Below, piece by piece: positions 37,501 through 44,181 of a stretch of DNA of 64,000 nt; the stretch's first letter is position 1, and every line of letters starts with the position of its first letter. The position numbers and the translations under genes are program-made. Source of the stretch: Pseudohalioglobus sediminis (GTDB lineage Bacteria > Pseudomonadota > Gammaproteobacteria > Pseudomonadales > Halieaceae). Where the stretch lies: contig NZ_VTUX01000007.1 in assembly GCF_008370495.1 (NCBI RefSeq), positions 1 to 64,000 on the forward strand, given 5' to 3'. The notes beneath the pieces are model-generated. The model was not told where the DNA came from and ran no database searches. It was given only the letters and a program-made list of their open reading frames with translations.

Positions 37501-37892
37501 AGAAACTGTGCTATCGCATTTTGCTGACCAAATAAACGATTGATCCCCCAGATCGGACCATAACCGGGCATGATCACACTCCAGTTGGTGGTCAACCAGT
37601 CACGTCCTATAAGGAAAGCTCCGTCGCTGCCCCTGAAGGCTACGGTTATCTCTCCAGTTTCCTTGTTACTGAATATTGTCGCCGAAAAACCATTCTCATG
37701 TTCGGTGTAACCTAAATTCGGTCCCTGATAAAGCTCATATTTGCCCTTGTCTTCGGCAAAGTAATAGTCGTACTGCTGTTCGGTTAGGCCTAATTCATTA
37801 ATGAGTTGACCTCTAGCATACTCAATATCTATATCCCACTTCGCGTATGCTGCTAGTGAAAGTATCGCTGCGTCTGTCGCTTTATTAATCAC
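31596..37892 (-). CDS. Giant RTX protein with N-terminal class-3 lipase domain
   Basis: A 2098-residue type I secretion substrate with no signal peptide. The N-terminus is a lipase class 3 (Mbeg1-like) domain: TVAFRGSD (83-90), nucleophile GHSLGG with Ser152, and a possible catalytic His233. RTX calcium-binding nonapeptides (GGxGxDxL) come in about six blocks, the first at 447-506, separated by beta-rich HCBP-related segments; the last block nears 1870-1990. The C-terminal 100 residues carry an HCBP-related domain (LWFSRQDKHLVVDAIG). The start is GTG with a perfect AAGGAGG seven bases upstream. The first 230 codons are notably AT-rich. It is last in the exporter operon. Likely a secreted lipase or phospholipase. 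Confidence 0.93.
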   Translation of the reverse strand: MINKATDAAILSLAAYAKWDIDIEYARGQLINELGLTEQQYDYYFAEDKGKYELYQGPNLGYTEHENGFSATIFSNKETGEITVAFRGSDGAFLIGRDWLTTNWSVIMPGYGPIWGINRLFGQQNAIAQFLASAGLDENGVLSKPVKFAGHSLGGFLATAAAYRYHESAGHSYTFNGLGIRADEFISQELINGISLAGKIDNYYADFVGEHLGVQPGARHEIFIESSWAYPDHSIVRLVDSLSVYRILAEIDPSLDSPEGMAKIEQMLSAASHEMDYSLEIALAQIGTALGGDLALPAIQADSQLFYDALVDRGLQHELQSIDPARAADLAAIDDEVGRGYRYALANLTPFVMTSGLEATAAAGPAYDLLDGQGNALYSEAYLHDRAQMLSSLLQRNVDDAYAPERVVGQQIYFHDESFGPLFAGATSEEQAGVSSRSLNGVSNILFGDDTDNLLLGGDLADRVHGGGGADELRGSESNDYLDGGAGDDIITGGAGDDRLIGGAGRDVFQWNTGDGHDLVGDFDDARDSIVVNGTDLASLSFTRSVGDSDFFIDPERSDIRVHYDGSFLTVHFDDGVAAGSVTLTQFQDEAVDNFGITLNEAVATPPVTQVEVAKLGPGTGETDASAYWRQSDAQGGIDWATVALRFDADQVANYSGGNQPYGLLSPRFEGGPVDDHLTGDQGSNQLLGMAGSDLIEGGDGSDYLAGFAGSDILSGGAGNDLLFGNSRYGLQDALQSGSFEDAFYLSQLSASGADSDTLDGGAGDDMLSGSEASDILSGGAGSDYLLGGSGVDQLEGGDGADVLYGDSALGIRYDEAADGSLQGSLQIAFATGADGHFDDVLYGGAGDDTLWGESGNDTLHGGHGDDQLIGDRYHDATYFDAELPAYAGTASALSEAEHGDDRLYGNDGADRLLGLGGDDTLDGGAGQDLLLGGPGNDRYMSAPGGGLDVIEDDQGEHLLVFAGATARDLQITFQDDRVYVTAQASGDGFQLARQQWSQTRLALEDPANVIERSQVDTQYLNANGSLLLSIAGSDAYTEAERDQHFTVDDAATESPVVVTGAAVDEVEVRNREGAAGALVSFPGWAANPLVEVSPLLLLNDWDFLDASDDMVIRLVGFADAEGTGGDNVIHGSAGADELLGMGGDDLLFGEAGNDELDGGIGADTLLGGDGDDILYGGIGHDIDVLEGGAGDDVLDGAYGNDVYRFARGDGRDVIADAQGAHHIAFDASVNPEEIVLHREGASDDRFRIEYANGDWIRSAGAVASDRIAEITVDGAPVSLLQRSDLANGVFYGTHLNDVFETGPGDDLIHLDARGSDVIRVGASDGLDVVILDEGYYPEFIGEVRLDDVDSLEVSFSGIDAQLTYDGGELSLQAEKHFSEAARDNALQRVTLRSGADSTWTPTITASGPGWLHGSFGSDHLIGSDDFDVVTPGYGNDLIETGAGNDSIFLNDVYFRGDGEGIGSKTVLAGAGDDYIETPLYQGLKLVYVLGDGSDHVLYDWSYGERHPYQFSLGANGDSPQFTPHGQDSLEFGPGITLDDLVFARNGNKLHLALMDEPGDIRFDNFLNVYDPADVTERSGLLDPFAGEDGPGYQLSNEDIATLFPRTPIAELVFADGSRSPLAPLLDERMQKNVDIVAGTPLADTLEFSVGGHLVLAYAGDDQISASGGRNTIYAGSGNDTIEVAGQSFVDAGAGNDWVDLHGGELLFQFGPDSGADVLSYLVDASATVQMSASVTPEALTVTRSAGEHGESVRIDIADSDASLELVTLKYNESTNGYFSDWQATSAQVEFVNGDRLAGHQLLALIEDDDVGGGDDDDWEEEGDGAVEIVGTDGKDVLVGTPGDDYFIGGPGNDKLSGEAGDDVFLVEGSSEGFDIFIGGEGWDAILGGEGDDVIGLRRLSLADSIEVIDGGDGVDAILGNQGKNRWNFSNTELFNITALDGGSGADVIKASQGDDTLVGGLGDDLLVGNGGSDTYLFYRGDGVDRIVNKDADADSHDVLSIAGYTPEQLWFSRQDKHLVVDAIGTDDQITLKNWFAGAKHELDAITAGDSRLLSQQVDVLVDAMAAFDIPTGLDAAVSPAVRDELQPTLAAVWESAA

Positions 37893-37921
37893 AATAAACC
37901 TCCTTGTTTATTGATGATGGA

Positions 37922-38593
37922 TTATGGCTTCGGCGGAATAGTATCCTCCAGTAATCTTGCTGATGTGTATGACGGAATGTCGTCGTATAAAAAATCGCAA
38001 CCGATTGGCCCGGTATGACCTGGGTTGCGATTGTAGTAATAACCTATATAGCTCCCAAGCAACTGCCGATCCGCCATGCGCATAACGCGAGTTTCCGACC
38101 TGACGTGGATTCCCACTCCGTCCGATGCTAGCGTTTTCTCTCTCTCATTAATGACGCCGTACTCCGCCGTTGGGGCTTCAATCATTTCTATGGCGATACA
38201 GTTGTTTTCAAGAAACTCTGGGTAGGGTTCGACAACAAAACTTGAAAGCCTAGCGTTTCTGACCGGATCACAGCGGCCAGACGCTCTCTCGACTTTGCTG
38301 ATACGGAAACAACCGCCTTCCGTCAGAGCTGACTTGTAGGGTGGCCGATCACTACAGTACTCCATGAATCGATAGCCCGACTTGATGATGCCCTGTAGCC
38401 CGGATGAGGAATAGAAGCCCTCTACCTCAACTGAGCTATGTATCGTTACACCAGCGTCTTTTTCACATGCGGCTCTAAGTTTGGCCACCTCAGAATTCTC
38501 GAAGCTACAACCGACTGCATACGCCTGAATTAGGCAGAGTAAAAAAATGCGTTTTGCAATCGAGTGAACTGCCTCTTCTACACGACGAATCAT
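37922..38593 (-). CDS. Cysteine-rich putative lipoprotein in RTX operon
   Basis: A 223-residue protein of no family I recognise. Its N-terminus (RIFLLCLIQAYAVGCSFEN) is a signal with a plausible lipobox AVGC (Cys29). The mature part has at least six further cysteines, spaced in short loops (RAACEKD, MEYCSDRP, GGCFRIS, SGRCDPV, NNCIAIE, IGCDFLY), so disulfides in the periplasm are likely. Its ATG directly follows the TGA of the membrane-fusion gene with no spacer, and the RTX gene starts 29 bases after its stop. Base composition is low in GC like the lipase head. Candidate roles: immunity, chaperone or lipase regulator. Confidence 0.8.
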   Translation of the reverse strand: MIRRVEEAVHSIAKRIFLLCLIQAYAVGCSFENSEVAKLRAACEKDAGVTIHSSVEVEGFYSSSGLQGIIKSGYRFMEYCSDRPPYKSALTEGGCFRISKVERASGRCDPVRNARLSSFVVEPYPEFLENNCIAIEMIEAPTAEYGVINEREKTLASDGVGIHVRSETRVMRMADRQLLGSYIGYYYNRNPGHTGPIGCDFLYDDIPSYTSARLLEDTIPPKP

Positions 38594-39949
38594 TCACCTC
38601 TCCCTCACACTCTCATGCTTGTATCGCATGAGCGGTGCCAGAACAAACTCGATCAGGCGCCGCCGGCCGGTCTTGATCTCGGCAGTTACCGCCATACCAG
38701 GGCTCAGGCGCACCAGTTTCTCGCCCACTGTGAGCTGATCCGACTGCAACTGAATCTGCATGCGATACACCCAGCCTTTTCTCTTATCCTCCACCGCATC
38801 ATTGCTGATATTTTTTACTTTCGCAGCAAGTAAACCGTATTTGGTGAAATTAAAGGTATCGACTTTCACTTCGACTTCCTGGCCATTGCGCACAAATCCG
38901 ATGTCTTTGTTCTGCAAAGTTGCTTCAACTTCCATGGCGGCATGCTCTGGCACAATCTTCAGCAGTGTTTGCGCCGGCGTCACCACGGCGCCGGCGTGAT
39001 GAACCACCAGCTCCTGCACGGTGCCATTCACCGGTGCAACCAGTTGCTGCTGTTTGCGGCGCTGCTCGATCTTCACCACTTCCTGGAATATAGATGCATG
39101 TTCGGCATCAAGGCTTGAAATTTCCATCAGGTTTGCCAATCGAAGCTTGCGCCGTTCGGCCTCAATGCCCTCAGCTATTGCCGTGGCCTGTTCACGCATT
39201 TGCTGGCGTTTTGCGTGCAGCACCGGCAGCGATAACTCAAGCTCTGTCTGTTGTTGCCGCAACTCCAGGTACTGCACCCTGGCGGTTTGCTGGTTTTGCA
39301 GCAGCGCCGCATAGGCATCGACGCGCTCACTCAGTACCGACAGCATCGCTGTCGTGCGCTGTAGTTCCGCCTCCAGCGACTCCTGCGCCGCGAGACTGGC
39401 CTGGTATTCGCCATCAGCACTGGCAAAGCTTGCTGCCATTTGCGATCGTTGCTGCTCATAGAGTGAGCGCACCCGCGAGCGTTCCGCAATAGCAAGCACC
39501 CCCGGCATCAAAGGCATCGGATACAGCTCGTCTGTGCCGGTGGCGAACCAATGTTCCAGCGCACGTCGCCACGCCAGCTGCTGAGACAGCTCAGCAAGCT
39601 TGCCATGCAATCGCGTGAGCTCTGCTTCGGCAATGACCGGATCAAGCTCAAGCAATGCCTGCCCCGCAGCCACGACCTCGCCTTCACGTACGTACAGGCG
39701 TGCCACGGTGCCGGCCTCCGGGGCTTGCACAGACTTCACGTAGCCACTGGGAACAACCCGCCCCGGCGCCGACACCACGACGTCTACCTCGCCAATACAG
39801 GCCCAGCACAGGGCGACAGAAAACAACGCCAGAATCAGCCAGAGCAGCGCCCTACCCGCAGGCGACGGTGGCGTCTCCTGAACGGACAGCGCCCCGGGCA
39901 GGAACGCGTGTTGCGGGTTGTGAACCGGCCTGCCGGGCAGCTTCATCAT
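38594..39949 (-). CDS. HlyD-type membrane-fusion protein of type I secretion
   Basis: A protein of about 451 residues with a short cytosolic tail, one membrane helix (LLWLILALFSVALCWACIG) and a long periplasmic part. The lipoyl-like half VSAPGRVVPSGYVKSVQAPEAG precedes a coiled-coil hairpin rich in Gln/Glu/Leu (residues about 110-290). The beta-barrel segment RNGQEVEVKVDTFNFTKYG and end GMAVTAEIKTGRRRLIEFVLAPL are typical of HlyD/PrtE. It links the ABC exporter to an outer-membrane TolC channel, which is not encoded here. I choose the ATG at 39949, with GCAGG upstream; a GTG six bases earlier is possible. It is second in the operon. Confidence 0.92.
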   Translation of the reverse strand: MMKLPGRPVHNPQHAFLPGALSVQETPPSPAGRALLWLILALFSVALCWACIGEVDVVVSAPGRVVPSGYVKSVQAPEAGTVARLYVREGEVVAAGQALLELDPVIAEAELTRLHGKLAELSQQLAWRRALEHWFATGTDELYPMPLMPGVLAIAERSRVRSLYEQQRSQMAASFASADGEYQASLAAQESLEAELQRTTAMLSVLSERVDAYAALLQNQQTARVQYLELRQQQTELELSLPVLHAKRQQMREQATAIAEGIEAERRKLRLANLMEISSLDAEHASIFQEVVKIEQRRKQQQLVAPVNGTVQELVVHHAGAVVTPAQTLLKIVPEHAAMEVEATLQNKDIGFVRNGQEVEVKVDTFNFTKYGLLAAKVKNISNDAVEDKRKGWVYRMQIQLQSDQLTVGEKLVRLSPGMAVTAEIKTGRRRLIEFVLAPLMRYKHESVRER

Positions 39950-40009
39950 GGACACCCTGCCGCGAGCGCAAAGAGTAGATCAACCTGGTCGTTGGAAAGC
40001 AGCACTCCT

Positions 40010-42172
40010 TCACCCCGTCGCCGCAGGCGCGCCTGCCAAAGGCCTGATCAGCGGCACATCGCTCTGGTAGCCGTGGAGCCTTGCGTAATATCCTCCGGCC
40101 GCCAGTAGTGCATCGTGGCTGCCCTGCTCCACGATGGCGCCGGCATCCATCACCAGGATCTCGTCGCAATGGCGCACCGTGCTGAGGCGATGCGCAATCA
40201 CGATCACGGTTCGGTTACGGGCGATGCGCCCCATATTCTCCTGCACGATGCGCTCGGATTCGTAATCGAGCGCACTGGTGGCCTCATCAAAGATCAGAAT
40301 GCTCGGGTCAGAGACCAGTGCCCGGGCAATGGCGATACGCTGTCGCTGGCCGCCGGACAGGTTGGCTCCCTGCTCTTCGATCACGGTGTCATAGCCCCGG
40401 GACAATTCGAGAATGAAATCATGGGCTCCCGCCATGCGCGCCGCTTCGACAATGCGGTCAAAGGGCAGGCCGGTATCGGCAATGGCGATGTTCTCGCGTA
40501 CGCTGCGATTGAACAGGAAGCTGTCCTGCTGCACCACCCCTACCCGAGCACGCAACCACGCCGTATCGATCATGGCGAGATCGACGCCATCGATCATCAC
40601 CCGCCCCGCCTCGGGAACGTGCAGTCGCTGCAACAGTCTGGCGAGCGTGCTCTTGCCGGAACCGGATCGACCGACGCAGCCAACCACTGAACCGGCGGGA
40701 ATGTTTAGGGACACGTCATCGAGTACCAGTGGTGCATCGGGGTGGTAACGAAAACGCACCTGGCTGAAGCATACATTGCCCTGCAACGAACCCGGCACAC
40801 TGCGCCGCGCCGTGGCTCCGGGTTCCTGTGGCGTATTCAGAATGTCGCCGAGACGCTGCAGCGATATCCCGGCCTGCTGAAAGTCCTGCCACAGCTGCAC
40901 CAGTTTCAGTATGGGCCCGGTGACGCGCCCGGCAATCATGTTGAAGGCAACCAGTTGTCCTACTGTCAGGCTACCGGCAATAACCGCATGCGCCCCGAAC
41001 CAGATAATCAACAGCGTGGTCATCCTGCTTATCAGGGTGGCGAGCTGGTTGGCCACGTTGTTCAGATTCTGGGCGCGAAACGCTGCGGTCACGTAGTCCG
41101 CAAGCTGCCCCTCCCAGCGGCGCTGCATCTGCGGCTCCAGTGCCTGCGACTTGACCGTCTCCATCCCCGCCACGGTCTCGGTTAGAAACGCCTGGTTGGC
41201 CGCACCATGGCGAAACTTCAAGTCCAGCCTCTCGCGCAACACCGGAGTAATCAACGCCGACAACAACACATAGAACGGCAGTGAGCCCAATACGATCCAC
41301 GTCAGTTGCGGGCTGTAGAACCACAGCACGGCGATGAAGACAAAAGTGAACGACAGGTCGACGACCAGGGTCAGGGCGGCGCCGGTGATGAAATTACGGA
41401 TGGTATCGAGCTCGCGGACACGGGCCACCGTCTGGCCGACCTGCCGTGCGGAGAAATACGCCATCGGCAGCCTGGCGAGATGCCGAAACAGGCGTGCGCC
41501 CAGTTCGACATCGATGCGATGACTGGTATGGCTGAGCAGAAAGTTGCGCAGACCACCGACAATGGCCTCGAACCCGACCACGACAGCAAACCCGAAAGCC
41601 AGCACATCCAGCGTGGTGAACCCCCGGTGCACCAGGACCTTGTCCATCACCACCTGGAAGAACAGGGGCGTTACCAGCGCGAATAACTGAAGAAAGAGAG
41701 AGGCGACCAGCACTTCAGCAAAAAGACGACGATACTTGAGAATGGAAGGCACGAACCAGCGCAGGTTAAACCGCACAGGCCCGGCAGCGCCGCCCCCACG
41801 CGACGACACCAGCATTACTTCTCCAGACCACAGTTCAGACAGGGCATCGACACCCAGACTTTCGGGTCGCGCTGCGCCCGGGCGCTGAATGAGGAAGCGC
41901 CTTTCATCCTCTGCGCCGATGGCCATGCGCGCCACCACGAAACAATCTCCCGTCGAGGTGAAGGCAAGGGCCGGCAGTACGCTGGGGTTCAAATCCATGG
42001 GCGCCAGGCTCACCACCTTCGCCCTCAACTCGAGCGCCCTGGCCGCGCGCAGCAGTTCCACGGGGCCGGCATCGCCATGCTCGCCGGCGTACTCACGCGC
42101 GAGTTGATCAGCGTCTACATCGATCTGGTGCAAGCGCGCGATAATAGCCAGTGAGGCGAATCCACTATCCAT
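40010..42172 (-). CDS. HlyB-type ABC exporter with inactive C39-like domain
   Basis: A 720-residue exporter: C39-like domain (1-125), six-helix membrane domain (150-420), and ATPase. ATPase motifs: Walker A GRSGSGKS (501-508), signature LSGGQ (605-609), Walker B ILIFDE (625-630), His661. In C39 peptidases the motif near residue 5-10 is a catalytic Cys; here it is DSGFASLAI with no cysteine, so the domain only docks the substrate, as in HlyB. It should export the RTX lipase unprocessed through a C-terminal signal. It is the first gene of the four-gene operon, 54 bases before the HlyD-type gene. Confidence 0.94.
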   Translation of the reverse strand: MDSGFASLAIIARLHQIDVDADQLAREYAGEHGDAGPVELLRAARALELRAKVVSLAPMDLNPSVLPALAFTSTGDCFVVARMAIGAEDERRFLIQRPGAARPESLGVDALSELWSGEVMLVSSRGGGAAGPVRFNLRWFVPSILKYRRLFAEVLVASLFLQLFALVTPLFFQVVMDKVLVHRGFTTLDVLAFGFAVVVGFEAIVGGLRNFLLSHTSHRIDVELGARLFRHLARLPMAYFSARQVGQTVARVRELDTIRNFITGAALTLVVDLSFTFVFIAVLWFYSPQLTWIVLGSLPFYVLLSALITPVLRERLDLKFRHGAANQAFLTETVAGMETVKSQALEPQMQRRWEGQLADYVTAAFRAQNLNNVANQLATLISRMTTLLIIWFGAHAVIAGSLTVGQLVAFNMIAGRVTGPILKLVQLWQDFQQAGISLQRLGDILNTPQEPGATARRSVPGSLQGNVCFSQVRFRYHPDAPLVLDDVSLNIPAGSVVGCVGRSGSGKSTLARLLQRLHVPEAGRVMIDGVDLAMIDTAWLRARVGVVQQDSFLFNRSVRENIAIADTGLPFDRIVEAARMAGAHDFILELSRGYDTVIEEQGANLSGGQRQRIAIARALVSDPSILIFDEATSALDYESERIVQENMGRIARNRTVIVIAHRLSTVRHCDEILVMDAGAIVEQGSHDALLAAGGYYARLHGYQSDVPLIRPLAGAPAATG

Positions 42173-42378
42173 GTGAATACCTGCGTTGGGGTCTATTTCA
42201 GGGCCGGGCCATTGCCTTCCTGGCTGGCGCCGGTTATCGCAGTATAGTCACCTCAGGCGATGCGGGGCTGGCGGCGAACGGTTTTGATGTAATGGATGGG
42301 CCTTAAGGCAAGCGCGGTAAACAGCGGTCTCGCGCTGTGCGGCAAAACAGCGCAGGCAAACGACTCAGCGCCGTAGCT

Positions 42379-42678
42379 TCAGTCGTCTTCGCAGTACAGA
42401 TCATAGATCACAGAAATCAAACGGATCGCCTCTTCACCGGCGATAGAGTAATAAATAGTCTGCGCTTCCCGGCGTCGCGTCACCACGCCTTCCAGGCGCA
42501 TGCGGGCAAGATGCTGCGAGAGGGGGGACTGCTTGATATCCAGCTTTTCGGCCAGCTGGCCCACCGAGTGTTCACCGGCCTTTAACTGGCACAGGATCAT
42601 CAGGCGATCAGGGTGACCGAGTAGCTTCAGCATATCGGTCGCCGTGCGGGCTGATTCCTTCATCTTGTCGAGGTCCAT
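42379..42678 (-). CDS. ArsR-family winged-helix transcriptional repressor
   Basis: A 99-residue regulator whose winged helix reads LLGHPDRLMILCQLKAGEHSVGQLAEKLDIKQSPLSQHLARMRLEGVVTRRREAQTIYYSI in parts. A single cysteine lies in helix alpha-3 region (MILCQL) and one near the C-terminus (LYCEDD). Cys pairs like this are known in persulfide-sensing ArsR members (BigR/SqrR), so thiol or sulfur sensing is possible but unproved. I use the ATG at 42678; an upstream start adds unconserved residues. It is divergent from the exported glutaminase gene, with a 13-bp palindrome between. Confidence 0.9.
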   Translation of the reverse strand: MDLDKMKESARTATDMLKLLGHPDRLMILCQLKAGEHSVGQLAEKLDIKQSPLSQHLARMRLEGVVTRRREAQTIYYSIAGEEAIRLISVIYDLYCEDD

Positions 42679-42708
42679 GGGCTCTCGCTCTCGTGCTATA
42701 TATGATTC

Positions 42709-42721
42709 GTGTAACTTACAC
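42709..42721. promoter_or_regulatory. Perfect palindrome, candidate ArsR operator
   Basis: GTGTAA-C-TTACAC is a perfect 6-bp inverted repeat around one base, lying in the 132-base spacer between the divergent ArsR and glutaminase genes, 31 bases upstream of the ArsR start. Size and place fit an ArsR-type operator for autoregulation and control of the glutaminase gene. It has not been checked for other copies. Confidence 0.6.
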
Positions 42722-42810
42722 CATTTTGGGCGCGCGCGCTCTACACGTGACAATTGTGGAGAGCGGGCTACACTGCTAGCAAGTCAATTCAACCTTGCAG
42801 GAGCAAACAC

Positions 42811-43830
42811 ATGACTCAACCCATCTGGCGCAGTTTTACAACCCTGTGCTGCCTCATATTGCTGTGCGCCGCACCGGTGCGTGCCGCCATCACCGAAGCC
42901 GACTACCAGCGCGTTGTCGACGAGGCCTACAGCAAGTACAAGGACCTCAAGGAAGGTGCCAACGCGGACTACATTCCCATCCTGGCCACCGTGCCCAGCG
43001 AGATGTTCGGCGTGGTGATCGTCACCCGGGAAGGCAAGGTCTACTCGGCCGGGGAAATGGACTACGAGTTTTCGATCCAGTCCGTGTCCAAGCCGTTTAC
43101 CGCCTCGCTGATCATGGCGGAACAGGGTGCCAAAACCCTGCGCGAGAAGATTGGTGTAGAGCCCACCGGCCTGCCCTTCAACTCCAAGATGGCGCTGGAG
43201 CTCTACCCCGAGCGCTCGGTTAACCCGCTGGTGAATGCGGGCGCGATCGCTGCGGTCAGCCTGGTGCAGGCAAGCTCTGAGGAAGATCGCTGGAACAAGG
43301 TGCTGGGCAATATTGAGGCCTATGCCGGGCGCGATCTCAAGGTGCTGGAGGAGGTTTACAAGTCTGAGTACGAGACTTCCTGGAGCAACCGCGGCATCGC
43401 CAACCTGCTGTACAACTACGAGCGCCTCTACAGTGACCCGGAAGAAGCCCTGCGCGTGTACACACGCCAGTGTTCCATCGGTATCAACACCCGCGACCTG
43501 GGCATGATGGGCGCCACGCTGGCCAATGAGGGTGTGAACCCGGTGACCGGCAAGCGCGTGCTGGACAAGGAAGATGTTCCCGAGCTGCTGGCTATTATGG
43601 CCACGGCGGGCTTCTACGACGAGTCCGGTGAGTGGATGTACCGCGCAGGCCTTCCGGCGAAGACCGGTGTTGGCGGCGGCATTGTTGCCGTAGTGCCCGG
43701 CAAATTCGCCATCGCCACCTTTTCACCGCCGCTGAACGAAGCCGGCAACAGTGTCCGTGGTCTGCGGGCGATAGGCTATATCGCTGCTGAGCTGGGCGTG
43801 GGCCTGTACGGGCCGAACAAGGAAGAGTAA
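42811..43830 (+). CDS. glsA: Exported glutaminase
   Basis: A 339-residue serine-dependent glutaminase that hydrolyses L-glutamine to glutamate and ammonia. Signature parts are present: FSIQSVSKPFT with the Ser91-x-x-Lys94 pair, EPTGLPFNS, NPLVNAGAIA, CSIGINTRDLGMMGATLANEGVNP, and PAKTGVGGGIVAVVPGKF. Unusually for this family it begins with a signal peptide (FTTLCCLILLCAAPVRAA), so it should work in the periplasm as a glutamine scavenger. AGGAG precedes the ATG at 42811. It is divergent from the ArsR gene and ends in a REP array. Confidence 0.93.
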   Translation: MTQPIWRSFTTLCCLILLCAAPVRAAITEADYQRVVDEAYSKYKDLKEGANADYIPILATVPSEMFGVVIVTREGKVYSAGEMDYEFSIQSVSKPFTASLIMAEQGAKTLREKIGVEPTGLPFNSKMALELYPERSVNPLVNAGAIAAVSLVQASSEEDRWNKVLGNIEAYAGRDLKVLEEVYKSEYETSWSNRGIANLLYNYERLYSDPEEALRVYTRQCSIGINTRDLGMMGATLANEGVNPVTGKRVLDKEDVPELLAIMATAGFYDESGEWMYRAGLPAKTGVGGGIVAVVPGKFAIATFSPPLNEAGNSVRGLRAIGYIAAELGVGLYGPNKEE

Positions 43831-43837
43831 GCGGGAT

Positions 43838-44165
43838 TGATCGCGGCTTTGGTCGCTCCTACAGGGCCCGGGTAAGGCCGATCTTGTAGGAGCGGCTGCA
43901 GCCGCAAGAAGCTTTTCAACATCACAACCCTGCGCGTATTCTCAAGACTGATCGCGGCTGTGGCCGCTCCTACGGGGCACTTTTGCTGTCCGGATCATCG
44001 CGGCTGTGGCCGCTCCTACAGGGCACTTTTGCTGTCCGGATCATCGCGGCTGTGGCCGCTCCTACAGGGCACTTTTGCTGTCCGGATCATCGCGGCTGTG
44101 GCCGCTCCTACAGGGCCCGTAAGGCTGATCTTGTAGGAGCGGCTACAGCCGCGAAAGAGTCGCAG
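43838..44165. repeat. REP/BIME array with 46-bp tandem units
   Basis: This 351-base gene-free stretch holds inverted REP-like units ATCGCGGCTGTGGCCGCTCC. Four core copies start at 43951, 43997, 44043 and 44089, exactly 46 bases apart, with identical filler CACTTTTGCTGTCCGG between. At both sides the unit pairs with its inverse (GGAGCGGCTGCAGCCGC). The layout is that of bacterial interspersed mosaic elements. A like array lies at 47695-47933. No REP-associated transposase is in the window. Confidence 0.92.
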
Positions 44166-44181
44166 GCCTGGCGGCCCGGCG

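Noticed and set aside
42241-42250. TATACT as -10 of the exporter operon
   Set aside because: No acceptable -35 stands 16-18 bases upstream on the minus strand, so a promoter could not be supported.
43951-44120. CRISPR-like regular spacing of repeats
   Set aside because: The filler between repeat cores is identical, not unique spacers, and there are no cas genes; it is a REP tandem array.
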